DNA from: Halieaceae bacterium
Lineage (GTDB): Bacteria > Pseudomonadota > Gammaproteobacteria > Pseudomonadales > Halieaceae
Direction: 5' to 3'
Assembly: GCA_902631395.1 (NCBI GenBank)
Contig: CACOYM010000003.1
Location: 1-64,000, forward strand
Length of the DNA stretch: 64,000 nt
Below, one piece after another: positions 8,756 to 17,803 of the stretch; the stretch's first letter is position 1; each line of letters begins with the position of its first letter. A model generated the notes under the pieces. That model ran no database searches. It was not told the origin of the DNA and saw nothing but the letters and a program-made list of their open reading frames with translations. The translations under genes and the position numbers were made by a program.

Positions 8756-10588
8756 ATGCTGAGATTACCTGTCGTGGTGGCCGCAGGCGGCGTGAATAGC
8801 GCCGGACGGACATCCCGAAGACACGCTTATCGGCGAATGATTTGGGAACACCTCGCAGCCTCTGATCGCGCGGGCACTCAAGCCGCACTAGCTCAAATGA
8901 CGGAAAGGTCCGATACTGCCGATATACTTGCCCATACGTTGGTGCGCGAAATCGAGCCTGACTGGTTCGATTATCGGGCCGTGCCCTGGAACCGTCGGGT
9001 GCAAGTTGCTGAAGGGCAAGTGTCCTCGAATTTTGAGTATACCCCTGGCGGCATTGGTGAGGGCGCTGCCGTTGGTGGGATATCAGAGGCGGTATCCAAC
9101 AAGCTAGTGCGTGTGACGTTACCGAAAGGTTCAGAGGTCTTGCTTCCCAGTGTGCGGCGTTTCGACGTAAGCAGTGCCGGTCAGTTGCCCAGCGGTTTTG
9201 ACCCAGGTGTCTTATACCGCTCTCGCAATCACCCTCGCGCACTTCAGATGACCGTGTTTGCAGTATCTGACGCACTAGCAGACCTGGGGCTGGATTGGCA
9301 GGTGCTTGCAGATGCCGTCCCGGCCAATGCGATCAGTGTTTATGTCTCGGGCGCCATGGGGCAGCTGGATGAAGCAGGTTACGGCGGCATGTTGCGATCC
9401 CGCGCACTGGGGCGCCGCGTTACCTCCAAGCAGTGTCCATTTGGCTTTGCCGAGATGCCGGGTGACTTCATCAGTGCCTACGTGCTGGGTAGCGTCAGTG
9501 CGACAGGCCCCGCGTTGGGTGCGTGCGCGACGTTTTTATACAACCTTCGTCTCGGGATTGAGGATATTCGCCAAGGCCGCTCTCGCATCGCAGTGGTTGG
9601 CGCTGCGGAAGCGCCGGTCAGCGTTGAGGTAATGGATGGTTACGCAGCTATGGGGGCGCTCGCGACCGATACAGGCCTCAGGCAAATCGATGGTCTCAGC
9701 GATGACGCCCTGCCTGATCATCGCAGAGCCTGCAGACCTTTTGGTGAAAACTGTGGTTTCACGATGGCCGAGTCGGCTCAGGTGATAATTTTGATGGATG
9801 ATGCGCTGGCTTTGGAGCTTGGTGCGCCGATTCTGGCGGGCGCTCCCTTTGTTAGCGTGAGAGCCGATGGAGCGAAAAAGTCGATTTCCGGCCCTGGCGT
9901 TGGCAACTATTTAACTGTCGCGGAATCAGCCGCGACCCTGAGGAGCATTCTGAGTGAGGACCGATTGCGCCATCGCGGAATGGTGCAAGCGCACGGTACG
10001 GGCACCCCTCAAAACCGCGTCACCGAGTCAACGTTGCTCAGTAAAGTGGCGAAGGCATTTGGTGTGTCGAAGTGGCCGGTAGCGGCCATCAAAAGTTATG
10101 TTGGGCATTCATTGGGTGCAGCAGCAGGTGACCAGCTCACCGCAACCCTGGGCATTTGGAGGTATGGCGTCATTCCCGAAATCAGCACGATCGATGCGCT
10201 TGCGGGGGATGTTGTGACTGAGCGACTGGCCTTTGTCCTGAACCCACAATCTGCGGACGAGCTGGATTATGCGCTTGTAAATAGCAAAGGGTTCGGCGGC
10301 AATAACGCAACGGCGGCGCTTTTGAGCCCGGACGCGACCGCGGCGCTCTTGCGGCGGCATCACGGTGAACGGGCCATGGCGGCCTGGCGCGACAAGTTGG
10401 CCAGCGTGACCGAGGCGCAGTTGGATATCGAAACTAAGCGTCTCAGTGACGAGTGGACGCCATCCTACCGATTCGACGAGGACGTGCTGACCGATGCCGA
10501 CGTGACGGTGACAGATTCTGGCGTTGAGTTGGGTGAGCAGCGTGTTGACTTACGAGATGATTTGCCGGACGGATGGCGTCTAAAGTAA
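8756..10588 (+). CDS. fabY: Beta-ketoacyl synthase FabY
   Basis: A 610-residue long-form ketoacyl synthase that matches the FabY type known from Pseudomonas aeruginosa, which starts fatty-acid synthesis by condensing acetyl-CoA with malonyl-ACP. The N-terminus LPVVVAAGGVNSAGRTS..HAYRRM is characteristic. The nucleophile is C257 in LGACATFLYN; the two histidines lie in AHGTGTPQNRVTES and KSYVGHSLGAAAG. An AAGGA ribosome site sits seven bases before the ATG. The extra N- and C-terminal segments distinguish it from FabB/FabF. It stands alone, divergent from the GlxA-type regulator. Confidence 0.9.
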   Translation: MLRLPVVVAAGGVNSAGRTSRRHAYRRMIWEHLAASDRAGTQAALAQMTERSDTADILAHTLVREIEPDWFDYRAVPWNRRVQVAEGQVSSNFEYTPGGIGEGAAVGGISEAVSNKLVRVTLPKGSEVLLPSVRRFDVSSAGQLPSGFDPGVLYRSRNHPRALQMTVFAVSDALADLGLDWQVLADAVPANAISVYVSGAMGQLDEAGYGGMLRSRALGRRVTSKQCPFGFAEMPGDFISAYVLGSVSATGPALGACATFLYNLRLGIEDIRQGRSRIAVVGAAEAPVSVEVMDGYAAMGALATDTGLRQIDGLSDDALPDHRRACRPFGENCGFTMAESAQVIILMDDALALELGAPILAGAPFVSVRADGAKKSISGPGVGNYLTVAESAATLRSILSEDRLRHRGMVQAHGTGTPQNRVTESTLLSKVAKAFGVSKWPVAAIKSYVGHSLGAAAGDQLTATLGIWRYGVIPEISTIDALAGDVVTERLAFVLNPQSADELDYALVNSKGFGGNNATAALLSPDATAALLRRHHGERAMAAWRDKLASVTEAQLDIETKRLSDEWTPSYRFDEDVLTDADVTVTDSGVELGEQRVDLRDDLPDGWRLK

Positions 10589-10630
10589 CTGCTGTAGTAT
10601 TTGCCTGAAGATTTGCGCAAACTACTCGCT

Positions 10631-11200
10631 ATGAACACGTCTAACATGACTGCCACGCTTGCCACGCTGCTCAATAGGAATTCCCATCCACGCTTGACGG
10701 ACCCGGGTCCCGACGCAGAGCAGTTGAGCGTAATCCTCCGTGCAGCCGCCCGTGCACCCGACCACGGCCGCTTACGTCCGTGGCGGTTCGTTGTGATCAC
10801 TGGCGATCGACGAGAGGCTTTGGGCAAATTTTTTCAAGAGAGTCTGCAACTGCGTGGCGTCACCGATGAGGCCCAACTGGCCAAGGCACTTTCCGCGCCA
10901 ATGCGCGCACCCGTCATCATTGCAGGATTGCTGCATGCGGTAGCGCACGAAAAAATTTCGCGTGACGAGCAGGGGCATGCGGTTGCAGCCGCACTTCATG
11001 CAGCCCAGTTGGCGGCTGATGCACTCGGGTTTGGTTGTGTGTGGCGAACAGGGGGCTATGCGACCGACCCTCATGTCGTTGCAGCCTTAGGTGGTGCGAT
11101 CAATGATCAGGTGATCGGCTTTCTCTACATGGGCACACGAGAAGGGAGCAGTAAGGTATTACCTGAGGAGTCAGTTGAATCTCTGGTGAGCTACTTTTAA
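10631..11200 (+). CDS. Nitroreductase (YdjA-like)
   Basis: An FMN-dependent nitroreductase of 189 residues when started at the ATG at 10631; a TTG ten codons earlier is also open, but the family begins at LATLLNRNSHPRLTDPGP, which supports the ATG. RAAARAPDHGRLRPWRF is the FMN phosphate and dimer motif typical of the YdjA group, and the C-terminal GFGCVWRTGGYATDP and VIGFLYMG complete the fold. It should reduce nitro or quinone-like compounds with NAD(P)H in the cytosol. Substrate unknown. Confidence 0.88.
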   Translation: MNTSNMTATLATLLNRNSHPRLTDPGPDAEQLSVILRAAARAPDHGRLRPWRFVVITGDRREALGKFFQESLQLRGVTDEAQLAKALSAPMRAPVIIAGLLHAVAHEKISRDEQGHAVAAALHAAQLAADALGFGCVWRTGGYATDPHVVAALGGAINDQVIGFLYMGTREGSSKVLPEESVESLVSYF

Positions 11201-11233
11201 ATCGGGCTCGATCACCAGGGGTCTGAAACTATT

Positions 11234-12154
11234 ATGCTAAAAAGGCCATGGCTGCAGTTTGCGTTGTTGGGTGCGCTGCTATTTTTGATCAGTGGGCAAC
11301 TATTTCCGGAGCCCAAGCCCGTGTTGGGGCCACCCAATGCAGAGCGCCTTGCGGCGATGGCCGCGAATTATGCTCGGTTTGCGCGAAGTGAGCCCAGTGC
11401 CGAACTCCAAGCGCGATTCGTTGATGCCGAGCTGCGGGATGAATTGTTGTTCCGAGAGGCGCTTCGTCGCGACCTACAGCATCAAGATGCCGCTGTGGAG
11501 CAGCGCATTATTCGTAATATGCGTTTTCTGAATGCGCAGACCGATGCCTCGGATGAAGAGCTGATCAGACAGGGCTATGCACTTCGATTGCACCTCACCG
11601 ATGAAGTAATTCGGCGGCGCTTGGTACAGGTTATGAAGCGTCTAATCGTAGCAACTACGCCAAGTTCGGCACCTACCGCAGAGGAAGTTCAAGCTCGATA
11701 CGACCAGGATCTGTTGGGCTGGCAGGAGCCCGCCCGATTCAGCTTAAGCCACGTTTTTCTGCCCCCAGACCGAGCCGATGAGATGGCTAACGTGGTTGCC
11801 AGGGTGGCTGATGAGCGGCTGACGGCTGATGAGGCCAGAATTCTGGGCGCGCCCTTTTTACCGGGTTATCAATTCAAACGACAAAGCGTGGATCAATTGA
11901 CTCGAGTTTTTGGTGCGGTGTTTGCGGAGGAGCTTGAGCAACTTGAGCCGGCACCGGGTAGTTGGGTCGGCCCCGTAAGCTCCACTTTTGGTCTGCACTA
12001 CGTTTATGTTGCGGACTGGGAACCGCCTAGGACTCTAAGCGTCGATGAGGTCAGTGAGCGCATTGTCCGCGATCTTGAGCGGGAGGCTGAGGAGGAGCGA
12101 ATAGCGGAATGGGTCGCTAGCGCTATGGCAATGTACCAGGTGCTGCGGCCATGA
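11234..12154 (+). CDS. PpiC-type peptidyl-prolyl isomerase, membrane-anchored
   Basis: A 306-residue protein with one N-terminal membrane anchor (LQFALLGALLFLISG), a helical chaperone region (AELRDELLFREALRRDL) and a parvulin-like domain in the C-terminal half (PARFSLSHVFLPPDRAD..PGSWVGPVSSTFGLHYVYV). It should act in the periplasm as a foldase. Its stop overlaps the start of the HupE/UreJ-like gene in the form ATGA, so the two are translated together. This pairing suggests that the foldase helps insert or metallate its partner or that both act on the same exported target, which is inference. Confidence 0.82.
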   Translation: MLKRPWLQFALLGALLFLISGQLFPEPKPVLGPPNAERLAAMAANYARFARSEPSAELQARFVDAELRDELLFREALRRDLQHQDAAVEQRIIRNMRFLNAQTDASDEELIRQGYALRLHLTDEVIRRRLVQVMKRLIVATTPSSAPTAEEVQARYDQDLLGWQEPARFSLSHVFLPPDRADEMANVVARVADERLTADEARILGAPFLPGYQFKRQSVDQLTRVFGAVFAEELEQLEPAPGSWVGPVSSTFGLHYVYVADWEPPRTLSVDEVSERIVRDLEREAEEERIAEWVASAMAMYQVLRP

Positions 12155-13128
12155 GAGGGCTTCTGTTGCTGTGCTTTATGTTTGCGGCTGCCGAGGTTGT
12201 GGCTCATCGTTTCGCGCCTTCATTGCTTGAGGTGACTCAGCTATCCGAGCGGACTTTCAATGCGACTTGGAAAACACCGATTCAGAAAGTCTCCGCAATA
12301 CCGATCGAGCCGCGCTTTCCAGCGACTTGCAAGGCAATGTCCGTGTCGCCCTGGGTGCGAGAAGGCACGGGCATGCTGACGCAGACGCAGTATGAATGCG
12401 CGCATGGGCTCGTCGCTGAAACTTTGACGGTCACCGGTTTAGGTGAAAATCAATCATCGGTCTTGCTTCGTGTGAACCTAGCAGACGGTATCTTCCATCA
12501 AGCGGTTTTCACTGCTTCGGAGCCCGACTTCACAATACCGCAGGAGGGTTCAGCGGGCACTGTCGCACTGGATTACACCTGGTTGGGGGCGGAGCACATA
12601 TGGGCTGGCCCTGATCACCTGCTTTTTGTCATGGGATTGCTGTTACTGGTGGGGTGGAACCGCAGGCTTATCTATACCGTTACGGCTTTCACATTTGGAC
12701 ACAGCGTAACGCTGGCGATGGTGACATTAGGGCTATTTGATTACCCGGTATCGTTTGTGGAGTTCATGATCGCGCTGTCGATTTATGTGTTAGCGGTAGA
12801 GCTATCGCGTGGCGAGGGCGGTGGCGCTTTGTGGCGGCAACCGTGGTGGTTGGCAGGGGGTTTTGGTCTGCTCCATGGCATGGGCTTCGCTGGTGCCCTG
12901 GCTGAGACCGGCCTGCCTCAGTCGAATGTGCCGCTCGCCCTATTGTTCTTTAATGTCGGCATCGAGCTAGGTCAGCTGGCTTTCATAGCGTTGCTTGTGC
13001 TGATCGCAGTTGCTGGCGTGAACGTTATTGGCCAGCGCCTGAGAGCACTTAAGCCACTGCCGGTTTACGTCTTAGGCGGGCTTTCCGCCATGTGGTGTAT
13101 AGAGCGAGGTCTAGAGACACTCGCGTAA
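12151..13128 (+). CDS. HupE/UreJ-like membrane protein
   Basis: A 325-residue protein with a signal peptide (LLLLCFMFAAAEVVAHRF), a periplasmic domain to about residue 130, then six or seven membrane segments. The signature HIWAGPDHLLFVMGLLLL and TFGHSVTLAM carry the conserved histidine/aspartate set of HupE/UreJ nickel- or cobalt-permease relatives, and GGFGLLHGMGFAGAL adds another histidine. No urease or hydrogenase genes are near, so it belongs to the widespread HupE/UreJ_2 type of unknown substrate. It overlaps the upstream PpiC-like gene by four bases and meets the next gene tail to tail with no gap. Confidence 0.85.
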   Translation: MRGLLLLCFMFAAAEVVAHRFAPSLLEVTQLSERTFNATWKTPIQKVSAIPIEPRFPATCKAMSVSPWVREGTGMLTQTQYECAHGLVAETLTVTGLGENQSSVLLRVNLADGIFHQAVFTASEPDFTIPQEGSAGTVALDYTWLGAEHIWAGPDHLLFVMGLLLLVGWNRRLIYTVTAFTFGHSVTLAMVTLGLFDYPVSFVEFMIALSIYVLAVELSRGEGGGALWRQPWWLAGGFGLLHGMGFAGALAETGLPQSNVPLALLFFNVGIELGQLAFIALLVLIAVAGVNVIGQRLRALKPLPVYVLGGLSAMWCIERGLETLA

Positions 13129-13968
13129 TTAGGGGTCACCAGGCCAGTTTTTCATGGGAATGATGGGATGTAGGGCGATAGCCAACCCCTCATCGATCTG
13201 ATTCTCGTTTTCCAGTACATCGCGGCGACGCACGAACGCGGTTCCACTCCGGGTGTCTACGGCGTCGGTGACCTCCATTCCCCCTTCACCTGAGAAAACG
13301 CGCTCGAGGTTTATGTTGAACCACGCAATGCGCATTGAGGCTGCCGCTACCGCGCGTGACCAGTCAAACTCTGAGGTAACACCGCTACCGGCTCCCTGAA
13401 TAGCAGGTTTGCGTGTGACGCCGTCAAAGCGCGTAACGCGGTTGAGTCCTGTCTCGTAGTAAACATCTTTCTCAATAATGTCAGTGAAAATGATGCTACT
13501 GATGTCAGTTTGTTCTAAAAGTTGATCCTTAACTGCTTGTACGATTTGAATAAAGGACTTTTGGTTCACTCGGCCGGTTGTCGGATCGATCGGGTCACCG
13601 TAAATTAATACGGCGTTATTCCAACGCTGGGAGAATTCGCGCTGCGGTCGGACATTATATCCCGCGCTTTCGAGGTATTCTTGTAAGCGAGCGTCAACGA
13701 AGGCTTCGCGCTTCTTTAGGTAGTTCCGGGAAGGCCCACCCAAATTCACGTTCGCTATTACCACGACATTGCTATCCAGTTGCTCGAACAGCGCCTCCAC
13801 GAATATGTTGGTTGGGGTGGTGGCGTTATACCCACCGCCTACAGTGGGTGAGGCGCCACATCCCAACAAGCCGAGAACAATACTGGTCGTGATGCCCATA
13901 GACCGCAACAAGGGATTGGCCTTAGTCTTTCGAAGTGTTGTGCGAATCTGGAGATGCGACGCCATCAT
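13129..13968 (-). CDS. Putative lipoprotein, unknown function
   Basis: A protein of 279 residues from the ATG at 13968, which has a GAGGA ribosome site eight bases before it. A hydrophobic stretch ends in a lipobox-like LLGCGAS (Cys37), so it is probably anchored to a membrane; the 25-residue leader before it is long and a later start at 13899 is possible. The mature part has an alpha/beta look, with FVEALFEQLDSNVVVIANV and REFSQRWNNAVLIYGDPID. The general plan, a small lipoprotein with one alpha/beta domain, recalls LpoB/CsgG-type proteins, but I do not claim that family. It is convergent with the HupE-like gene with no spacer. Confidence 0.7.
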   Translation of the reverse strand: MMASHLQIRTTLRKTKANPLLRSMGITTSIVLGLLGCGASPTVGGGYNATTPTNIFVEALFEQLDSNVVVIANVNLGGPSRNYLKKREAFVDARLQEYLESAGYNVRPQREFSQRWNNAVLIYGDPIDPTTGRVNQKSFIQIVQAVKDQLLEQTDISSIIFTDIIEKDVYYETGLNRVTRFDGVTRKPAIQGAGSGVTSEFDWSRAVAAASMRIAWFNINLERVFSGEGGMEVTDAVDTRSGTAFVRRRDVLENENQIDEGLAIALHPIIPMKNWPGDP

Positions 13969-14019
13969 GGTTGAATTCCTCAATAAAAGTGAGCATATGC
14001 TACCAAAGGAGCGGAGCAG

Positions 14020-14784
14020 ATGAACAATACGCTACACGCTTTGTCTTCAGGGGATGGACCAGATGTGTTGTTACTCCACGGTTTGTTTGGTCGAGGTAGT
14101 AACTTGAGGGGGGTGGCGCGTGCATTGCAGTCCGAATTCACTGTGCACTGCATCGACTTGCCCGACCATGGTCGCTCGATGTGGCTCGAGAGCGCATCGC
14201 TAGGTGCTTATGCCGAGTGTTTAGTCTCTTGGATGGACGACATGAACATCGATTGCTCTCACATTCTAGGGCACTCGTTGGGCGGTAAGGTTGCCATGCA
14301 GCTAGCGCTCTCGTGGCCCGAGCGAGTCGACAAGCTGGTGGTTGCAGACGTTGCGCCGGTCGCTTACGAGAGTAATCATGATGTTGTAATGACCGCGCTT
14401 GAGACGGTGGCGGCAAATGGATGTGCCAGTCGTGCTGAGGCCGAGGCAATTCTCAGGGAAGCGATTGCCGATCACGCGGTAGTCGAGTACTTGCTGATGG
14501 GACTGACGCGCTTGGGTGAGTTTTACGGATGGCGTTTTCATCTCAAAGGACTTAAGGGCGGTTATGGGCGATTCAGGGAGCCACCGACGGGCGTTGGAAG
14601 CTACCTAAGACCCACACTGTTCCTGCGCGGCGCAACTTCAGACTATGTGCGGCCGCAGCATGAACCGGAGATTAGAAGGCAATTCCCCAACAGCTCGGTG
14701 ATCACCCTGGAAGAGGCCGGTCATTGGCTTCACATTGATCAGCCCAAGCGATTTAACTCAGCGGTAGCCGCTTTTTTAGCTTAA
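14020..14784 (+). CDS. Alpha/beta hydrolase (YbfF-like esterase)
   Basis: A 254-residue alpha/beta hydrolase. The oxyanion-hole motif LLHGLFGRGSN is near the N-terminus, the nucleophile serine lies in the elbow GHSLGGKVAMQ, and the catalytic histidine is in EEAGHWLHIDQPKRF near the end. The LFLRGATSDYV region provides the acid. The pattern HGLFGRGSNLRGVAR is typical of the YbfF acyl-CoA esterase group. It has no signal peptide and should be cytosolic. GGAGCG serves as ribosome site. It is followed by the long AT-rich intergenic region. Confidence 0.85.
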   Translation: MNNTLHALSSGDGPDVLLLHGLFGRGSNLRGVARALQSEFTVHCIDLPDHGRSMWLESASLGAYAECLVSWMDDMNIDCSHILGHSLGGKVAMQLALSWPERVDKLVVADVAPVAYESNHDVVMTALETVAANGCASRAEAEAILREAIADHAVVEYLLMGLTRLGEFYGWRFHLKGLKGGYGRFREPPTGVGSYLRPTLFLRGATSDYVRPQHEPEIRRQFPNSSVITLEEAGHWLHIDQPKRFNSAVAAFLA

Positions 14785-15165
14785 TAAATTTTTTAGCAGT
14801 GCTGACTACAGTGAGGTGCACTATTTTACGGGTTACCTGACCCTCAAAACGGCCTGCTTATGAATTCAAAGTGTCCACAGATTCTGTGGATAACTCTTGG
14901 GATAGTTTGTTCACTTGAGCCTTGAAAGACGAAACGGCGGGATTAGCAGCAAACTGGTCAAAAATTGATCAACTTAGTTTAATATATTTAAATCAATAAC
15001 TTAGTTATAAAATGTGAATGCGTTTGCACGGTGTGTCACATAAGCGGCACAAAGTTGACGTCACAGTCGGTTGTGTGAATAACAACTAGGTTCGGGGTAC
15101 TACAGAACTCCAATAGCGTGCAAGCTTTTTTTGAATATTTTTTCATTGGCTGGCGGTTTTTGTTC
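14785..15165. other. AT-rich non-coding region with DnaA boxes; possible replication origin
   Basis: This 381-base gap has no credible gene. It holds one perfect DnaA box on the minus strand (14885-14893) whose left part belongs to an inverted repeat of seven bases per arm (14874-14890), a second box with one variable-position change (15073-15081), and a weaker match at 14871-14879. Between them lies a very AT-rich stretch (about 14958-15015) that could serve as a duplex-unwinding element, plus one GATC site. The combination resembles gammaproteobacterial oriC, but dnaA, dnaN, rpmH and mnmG are not in the window. A DnaA-regulated promoter for queD or the hydrolase is an alternative. Confidence 0.35.
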
Positions 15166-15522
15166 TCACTCACCCCGATAACGACACCCTGAATCACAGG
15201 TTTCACTAATTTCGACCTCGGTTAGCTGAGGCAGTTCTGGCTTTAATCGCGCCCAAATCCAGTGACAAAGGTTTTCACTTGTCGGGTTTTCAAGTCCATC
15301 GATCTCGTTCAGGTAATGGTGGTCGAGTTGATCCAGCAATGGATCAAACGCCTGCTTGATCATGTCAAAATCAATTATCCAGCCCGTGTCGGGGTCTACT
15401 GCGCCTTCAATGGTAATGCGCACTCGATAGGAATGGCCGTGCAAACGCTCGCACTTATGGCCTTTGGGGACCTTGGGCAGCCGGTGCGCGGCTTCAAAGC
15501 GAAAATCTGTGTGCAGTTCCAA
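15166..15522 (-). CDS. queD: 6-carboxy-5,6,7,8-tetrahydropterin synthase (QueD)
   Basis: This 118-residue enzyme converts 7,8-dihydroneopterin triphosphate to 6-carboxytetrahydropterin, the first committed step toward queuosine in tRNA. The zinc ligands H13, H28 and H30 are visible in FEAAHRLP and LHGHSY, the catalytic cysteine is C24 in HKCERLHGH, and the C-terminal [15 protein letters not shown] carries the substrate-binding glutamate. Length is normal. It is transcribed away from the tRNA pair; tRNA-Asp(GUC), which lies 280 bases away, is one of the four tRNAs that receive queuosine. Confidence 0.93.
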   Translation of the reverse strand: MELHTDFRFEAAHRLPKVPKGHKCERLHGHSYRVRITIEGAVDPDTGWIIDFDMIKQAFDPLLDQLDHHYLNEIDGLENPTSENLCHWIWARLKPELPQLTEVEISETCDSGCRYRGE

Positions 15523-15667
15523 AACGGCCCTCCGGATCGGGGACGCGAAAATCGCGGCGATTCTACACGGTTTGGTGCTTTCTGCGATGCCTCAGAACGA
15601 CGTCGAAAACGTTCGGAAGCGCATTGACAGTGAAGGTGCGATCCCTATAATCCGCTGATCTGGTTTG

Positions 15668-15743
15668 GGGTGATTAGCTCAGCTGGGAGAGCATCTGCCT
15701 TACAAGCAGAGGGTCGGCGGTTCGATCCCGTCATCACCCACCA
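15668..15743 (+). tRNA. tRNA-Val (UAC)
   Basis: A 76-base cloverleaf with the acceptor arm GGGTGAT paired to ATCACCC, D-loop AGCTCAGCTGGGAGAGC, anticodon loop CTTACAA with anticodon TAC, T-loop GGTTCGATCC, discriminator A and an encoded CCA. Confidence 0.97.
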
Positions 15744-15799
15744 CCCGCTCTCCGAGGCGGCGCCAAACCACAACCGATGCAGCTTCTGCATTAAAACAT

Positions 15800-15876
15800 G
15801 GAGCGGTAGTTCAGTTGGTTAGAATACCGGCCTGTCACGCCGGGGGTCGCGGGTTCGAGTCCCGTCCGCTCCGCCA
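15800..15876 (+). tRNA. tRNA-Asp (GUC)
   Basis: A 77-base cloverleaf with acceptor arm GGAGCGG paired to CCGCTCC, anticodon loop CTGTCAC with anticodon GTC, T-loop GGTTCGAGTCC, discriminator G and an encoded CCA. It lies 56 bases after tRNA-Val and is probably co-transcribed with it. It also marks the left border of the looser accessory stretch. Confidence 0.97.
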
Positions 15877-16092
15877 TCCTCTACTCCGTCTGCGAGCCGT
15901 GACAGGAGTATCCTGTATCCTCAACCGATCTAGCTTCTAATTTTGGCTCTGAAGCAACACCTTACATTGTGATAGTCCTGCGTTAAGCTATCGGCACTGG
16001 GTAGCAAATCCCAGCAGAAACAGACTTGCATGCATAACCACAGTGTTAGCGCAGCACGCACAATCTCCTGCCTATCGAAGATCCGAAGAGCC

Positions 16093-16311
16093 ATGCCAGT
16101 ATCAATATTCAACATCTATTTGACCGAACAAGAGACACTCTCGTTTTATTCAGCACGGAAAAATCGGATTAAGGTAGCGGCAGAAAATGGCCAAACTCTC
16201 AGCTTGCCCTGGGAGGTTTTTAAGCCCTACGTAACTAAAAACGGTATCAGCGGGAGGTTTGCGGTCTATTTTAATTCTGATGGCAAATTCATGAGGCTTC
16301 AGCAGCTTTAA
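16093..16311 (+). CDS. DUF2835 family protein
   Basis: A 72-residue protein from the ATG at 16093; the frame stays open upstream, but the conserved family begins at this methionine and a GAAGAG site precedes it. The conserved core YSARKNRIKVAAENGQ, LPWEVFKPYVTKNGISGRF and the terminal FMRLQQL match DUF2835, a short all-beta-looking family found in many gammaproteobacteria. Function is unknown. It is a single gene after the tRNA pair. Confidence 0.8.
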   Translation: MPVSIFNIYLTEQETLSFYSARKNRIKVAAENGQTLSLPWEVFKPYVTKNGISGRFAVYFNSDGKFMRLQQL

Positions 16312-16453
16312 CCTCTCGCGATAGCGGTGAACCTGTTGACTTAGTCCTCACTCCGAACGTTTCGGGGCGGGGACTATCACAATCACAGGGGTACTCAAAA
16401 TCACCGGAGGAATGTGCTTAAGTGAAGAAGTATTGACAAGTTAGCAAGAGAAT

Positions 16454-17335
16454 TCAGACACTCCTGTTCGCCTTATCGGCATCATTTGACGAACGAATCA
16501 TCTCTCTAATCTCGTCCCAAGTCTCGTCAGAGAGACTGTCAAGGCTTGGAAAGAAATTTCCTCCAGTAGCTAAATGCGCTGCACCATCAATAGCTATGTT
16601 TTGCCCGGTCAGATACTCACATCCATCCGCCATCAGGAATGTTGCCAAGTTCCGTAACTCAGACATTTCTCCATTTCGCCCCATTGGAATCGCAGAGTAG
16701 CTGTCAGTCTCTGCTGTGCTTTGATTAGGGTTCAATCTTTCCCATGCACCCTTCGTGGGAAACGGCCCGGGGGAAATGGCGTTTAATCGAATACCATATT
16801 TCCCCCATTCTGCTGCCAAGGACTTAGTCATTATGTTTACACCCGCCTTTGACATCGCAGACGGCACCGTGTACGGGCCGCCATTCCATACCCATGTGGT
16901 GAGGATGGATATGACTGAGGCACTGATCTTTTCGTCTATCCAACGTTTTCCGCAAGCGTGGGTAACTTGGAAAGAGCCCCTGAGAACAATGTTTGAAATG
17001 GCATCAAACCCTCTGATACTTAGATCTTTTGTGGGGGAGATGAAATTGCCTGCAGCGTTGTTTACTAGACCAGTGAGTGGGCCGCCATCCAACCAAATTT
17101 GGTCAATCATTTCGTCAACAGCGTCTGCCACACGGATATCACATGAATAGGCTTTTGCTTCTCCACCAGCACCGACAATCTCCTGAACGGTGTCATCCAA
17201 CACTGATTTCCTTCTGCCACAAATGTAGACTTGCGCACCAAGCCGAGCGTACTCGCTGGCCATTTCTTTCCCTAATCCAGTACCACCACCAGTGACTAGA
17301 ATCCTTTTCCCACTCAAGATATTTTCTTTAAACAT
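16454..17335 (-). CDS. SDR oxidoreductase, 2,4-dienoyl-CoA reductase type
   Basis: This 293-residue short-chain dehydrogenase has the cofactor motif VTGGGTGLGKEMA and the NNAAGNF motif. In place of the usual YxxxK it carries VPSAMSKAGV, followed by SLAAEWGKYGIRLNAISPGPFPTKGA, which is the pattern of the DECR group of NADPH-dependent 2,4-dienoyl-CoA reductases. It probably reduces double bonds of polyunsaturated acyl-CoA during beta-oxidation. Codon use is more AT-rich than in the core genes nearby. It is monocistronic in appearance. Confidence 0.82.
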   Translation of the reverse strand: MFKENILSGKRILVTGGGTGLGKEMASEYARLGAQVYICGRRKSVLDDTVQEIVGAGGEAKAYSCDIRVADAVDEMIDQIWLDGGPLTGLVNNAAGNFISPTKDLSIRGFDAISNIVLRGSFQVTHACGKRWIDEKISASVISILTTWVWNGGPYTVPSAMSKAGVNIMTKSLAAEWGKYGIRLNAISPGPFPTKGAWERLNPNQSTAETDSYSAIPMGRNGEMSELRNLATFLMADGCEYLTGQNIAIDGAAHLATGGNFFPSLDSLSDETWDEIREMIRSSNDADKANRSV

Positions 17336-17803
17336 GTAAGACCTTAAAAAAAATAAAATAATCTTTGACGCATGATCTCCCTCAAGGGGCGATGGTTAAA
17401 CTTTAAACCCCCAAAAGTCTCGGCCGCAAATAAATGGCGTATTTGCAATGGCCCGCAAGGCAGGATCTTAGCTATCACGAATCGACTCGACCTGACTTAT
17501 TAGAGCGGCCGATGATCAACCTCAGATAAGTTCCTTAATCAAACCACCAAACGGGGCCGCGTATTGCAACCACATCGATCTGCACGCTATCGGAAATTGC
17601 TGCTGCTGGTCAAATTAAAGAACTCCTATCACAGACGCTCCACTCAGGAGAGTGCAGGCGCTCACACAGCTCAGATGATCGTTTTTCACCTGCAACTTGG
17701 AGATTGCACGCCGACACAAATCATGGTGAACATAAGTTTCCAAATATAAAAATTGAATGAGAAGATAAGTCTACATTGCAGATCGTAAGTGAAGAGTCAC
17801 CGT
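17336..17803. other. Intergenic region, nothing recognised
   Basis: About 470 bases between two divergent genes. It contains short open frames without ribosome sites or plausible protein composition and must hold both promoters, but no single promoter stands out by eye. Confidence 0.5.
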
